A stretch of DNA of 6,013 bases from Sphingomonadaceae bacterium (lineage in GTDB: Bacteria > Pseudomonadota > Alphaproteobacteria > Sphingomonadales > Sphingomonadaceae), in assembly GCA_013821585.1 (NCBI GenBank), contig JACDGO010000143.1:1-6013 (forward strand), written 5' to 3'. The notes beneath the pieces were generated by a model, which was not told the origin of the DNA, did no database searches, and worked only from the letters and a program-made list of their open reading frames with translations. Shown in pieces: positions 4,358 through 6,013 of the stretch (position 1 is its first letter; each line of letters opens with the position of its first letter). Both the position numbers and the translations under genes were made by a program.

Positions 4358-6013
4358 AGCTTCGCCGTGTTCAGCCTGAGCGCGTTGGTGACCACGGTGA
4401 AGCTCGATAGCGCCATCGCCGCGCCAGCGATCATCGGCGACAACATGATGCCAGCGACCGGGTAAAGCACCCCCGCCGCGACCGGCACGCCAATCCCATT
4501 GAACAGAAACGAGAAGAACAGGTTCTGGCGAATGTTACGCATCGTCGCCCTCGCCAACCGGCGGGCGCGGACCATCGCCGCGAGGTCGCCCTTAGTCAGC
4601 GTCATACCCGCGCTCTCGATCGCCACATCGGTGCCGGTGCCCATCGCGACACCGACGTCGGCCACGGCGAGCGCGGGCGCGTCGTTGATGCCGTCACCTG
4701 CCATCGCGACCTTCGCGCCCTTTGCCTTCAATTCGCCGATGATCCGCGCCTTTTCCTCGGGCTTGAGACCAGCGTGGACCTCGTCGATGCCGCCGATCGC
4801 CTTGGCGACGGCGTTCGCCGTCCCTTGCGCATCGCCGGTCAGCATGACGATCCGCAGCCCCTCCTCGCGCAGCGCGGCAATCGCATCACGTGCAGATGCC
4901 TTTATCGGATCAGCGACGGCGAGAAGCCCGGCAAAACGCCCGTCGATCGCGACGAACATCGTGCCAGCACCTTCGCTGCGATGGCGGTCGGCAGCCTTCT
5001 TTAGCGCCGACACATCCGCGCCGACACGTTCCATCTGAGCGGCGTTGCCGACGGATACCATGCGACCATCGACTCGGCCGCTAACACCGAAGCCGGTCTG
5101 GGAGTCGAAGTCCTCCACCGGCGCGATCTCCAGCCCATCCTTCTGAGCGCCGGTAACGACCGCATGGGCGAGCGGGTGCTCGGACTGCGCTTCGACCGCA
5201 GCGGCGGCGGCGAGCACATCGTTCCGCACGAACCCGTCGGCGAGCTCGACAGCGACGAGCGTCGGGCGACCTTCGGTCAGCGTGCCGGTCTTGTCGATCA
5301 CGAGCGTATCGACGTCGGCCATCATTTGCAGCGCTTCCGCGTCCTTGATCAGCACGCCAGCGCGCGCGCCGCGTCCGGTGCCGACCATGATCGACATCGG
5401 CGTCGCCAGCCCGAGTGCACACGGGCAGGCAATGATGAGCACGGCGATCGCGTTGAGCAGCGCGTGGCCGAACCTCGGTTCGGGGCCGACCAGATTCCAG
5501 ACGACGAAGGTCACGATCGCGATTGCGACCACCAGCGGGACGAACCAGCCCGAGACGCGGTCCGCCACCGCCTGGATCGGCGCGCGGCTGCGCTGGGCTT
5601 CGGCCACCATCTTCACGATGCGGGCGAGCACGGTGTCGGCCCCCACCGCGCGGGCCTCGATCACTAGCGCCCCGGTGCCGTTGACCGTGCCGCCGGTCAC
5701 GGCCGCACCGTTTTCCTTCAGCACTGGTGCGGGCTCACCCGTCAGCATCGCTTCATCGACCGACGATCGCCCTTCGACGACGACGCCGTCGACGGGGATC
5801 GCGTCGCCCGGCCGGACGCGTAGCCGGTCGCCCTGGGCGATTTCGGCGAGATCGACCTCCTCCTCTTTGCCGTCTGCGCCGATGCGCCGGGCGGTCTTGG
5901 GCGCGAGGTTCAGCAATGCGCGTATCGCGCGACCGGTCGCGGCGCGGGCGCGAAGTTCGAGAACCTGTCCTAGCAGCACCAATGTCACCACGACGCCGGC
6001 CGCCTCATAATAG
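4354..6013 (-). CDS. copA: Copper-exporting P1B-type ATPase CopA, 5' end outside window
   Basis: Inner-membrane pump that uses ATP to move Cu(I) out of the cytoplasm. The frame is open to the right edge (YYEAAG before the GTG at 5989-5991), so the N-terminal metal-binding region and first helices are missing. Counting that GTG as residue 1: the end of a transmembrane helix (1-12); the actuator domain with TGEP (84-87); two helices with the copper-binding CPC (189-191); the phosphorylation motif DKTGT (Asp233); SEHP (270-273) in the nucleotide domain; TGD (385-387); GDGINDAP (432-439); and two last helices with FN (497-498) and MALSS (526-530), ending NALRL. CPC, MxxSS and the C-terminal pattern place it in the Cu(I) CopA group, not Zn/Cd. 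The usual tyrosine before Asn in the seventh helix is Phe497. It overlaps cueR by 4 bases and is read first in that operon. Confidence 0.95.
   Translation of the reverse strand, partial: YYEAAGVVVTLVLLGQVLELRARAATGRAIRALLNLAPKTARRIGADGKEEEVDLAEIAQGDRLRVRPGDAIPVDGVVVEGRSSVDEAMLTGEPAPVLKENGAAVTGGTVNGTGALVIEARAVGADTVLARIVKMVAEAQRSRAPIQAVADRVSGWFVPLVVAIAIVTFVVWNLVGPEPRFGHALLNAIAVLIIACPCALGLATPMSIMVGTGRGARAGVLIKDAEALQMMADVDTLVIDKTGTLTEGRPTLVAVELADGFVRNDVLAAAAAVEAQSEHPLAHAVVTGAQKDGLEIAPVEDFDSQTGFGVSGRVDGRMVSVGNAAQMERVGADVSALKKAADRHRSEGAGTMFVAIDGRFAGLLAVADPIKASARDAIAALREEGLRIVMLTGDAQGTANAVAKAIGGIDEVHAGLKPEEKARIIGELKAKGAKVAMAGDGINDAPALAVADVGVAMGTGTDVAIESAGMTLTKGDLAAMVRARRLARATMRNIRQNLFFSFLFNGIGVPVAAGVLYPVAGIMLSPMIAGAAMALSSFTVVTNALRLNTAKL

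Noticed and set aside
5282..6010. Long plus-strand frame of 242 codons opposite copA
   Set aside because: It is antisense to strongly conserved ATPase motifs in a GC-rich gene; composition is Ala/Ser/Arg/Thr-rich with no domain.
1..6013. CRISPR array, complete insertion sequence, rRNA or riboswitch
   Set aside because: No regularly spaced repeats, transposase motifs, rRNA-like or recognised riboswitch sequence were seen.

Overview
The window looks like a GC-rich alphaproteobacterial chromosome, most plausibly from the order Sphingomonadales. This is inferred from the HWE/HRXXN-type sensor kinase, the single-domain response regulator with an F-S-T-G-Y motif, the CueR-linked copper ATPase and the GTG/TTG starts. 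No rRNA or species marker is present, so the assignment is by gene character only.

Left part (1-1445, plus strand): a two-gene signalling operon. A soluble PAS/LOV-lineage HWE histidine kinase enters from the left edge. It overlaps by 8 bases a stand-alone receiver-domain response regulator that starts at TTG. The pair resembles the HRXXN kinases and FAT GUY-type regulators that feed the alphaproteobacterial general stress response. The sensor domain has lost all three key flavin positions of a LOV photoreceptor.

Middle (1446-2966): a 339-base intergenic stretch with two long inverted repeats, then an intact 12-helix major facilitator transporter of unknown substrate.

Broken region (2967-3955): no intact gene. 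It holds (i) a roughly 35-codon remnant of the C-terminal end of a heavy-metal RND efflux pump on the minus strand, (ii) about 400 bases with nothing recognisable, (iii) the 3' part of a tRNA-Leu(CAA) gene, from the anticodon loop to CCA, without its 5' half, which is the usual footprint of a tRNA-targeting integrase, (iv) an AT-richer stretch with repeated GTAAG motifs, and (v) an N-terminally lost, internally damaged SnoaL/NTF2-like gene.

Right part (3956-6013, minus strand): a copper-export operon. The P1B-type Cu(I) ATPase CopA enters from the right edge and overlaps by 4 bases (GTGA) the copper-sensing MerR-family regulator CueR. From the geometry of the tRNA fragment, the side holding the SnoaL remnant and copA-cueR is probably the integrated element, and the side holding the MFS gene is the older flank. 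The window therefore appears to cross the edge of a metal-resistance island that has been partly eroded. I did not find a clearly new multi-gene system; the most informative signals are the att-like tRNA fragment, the blind LOV-derived kinase and the two gene remnants.
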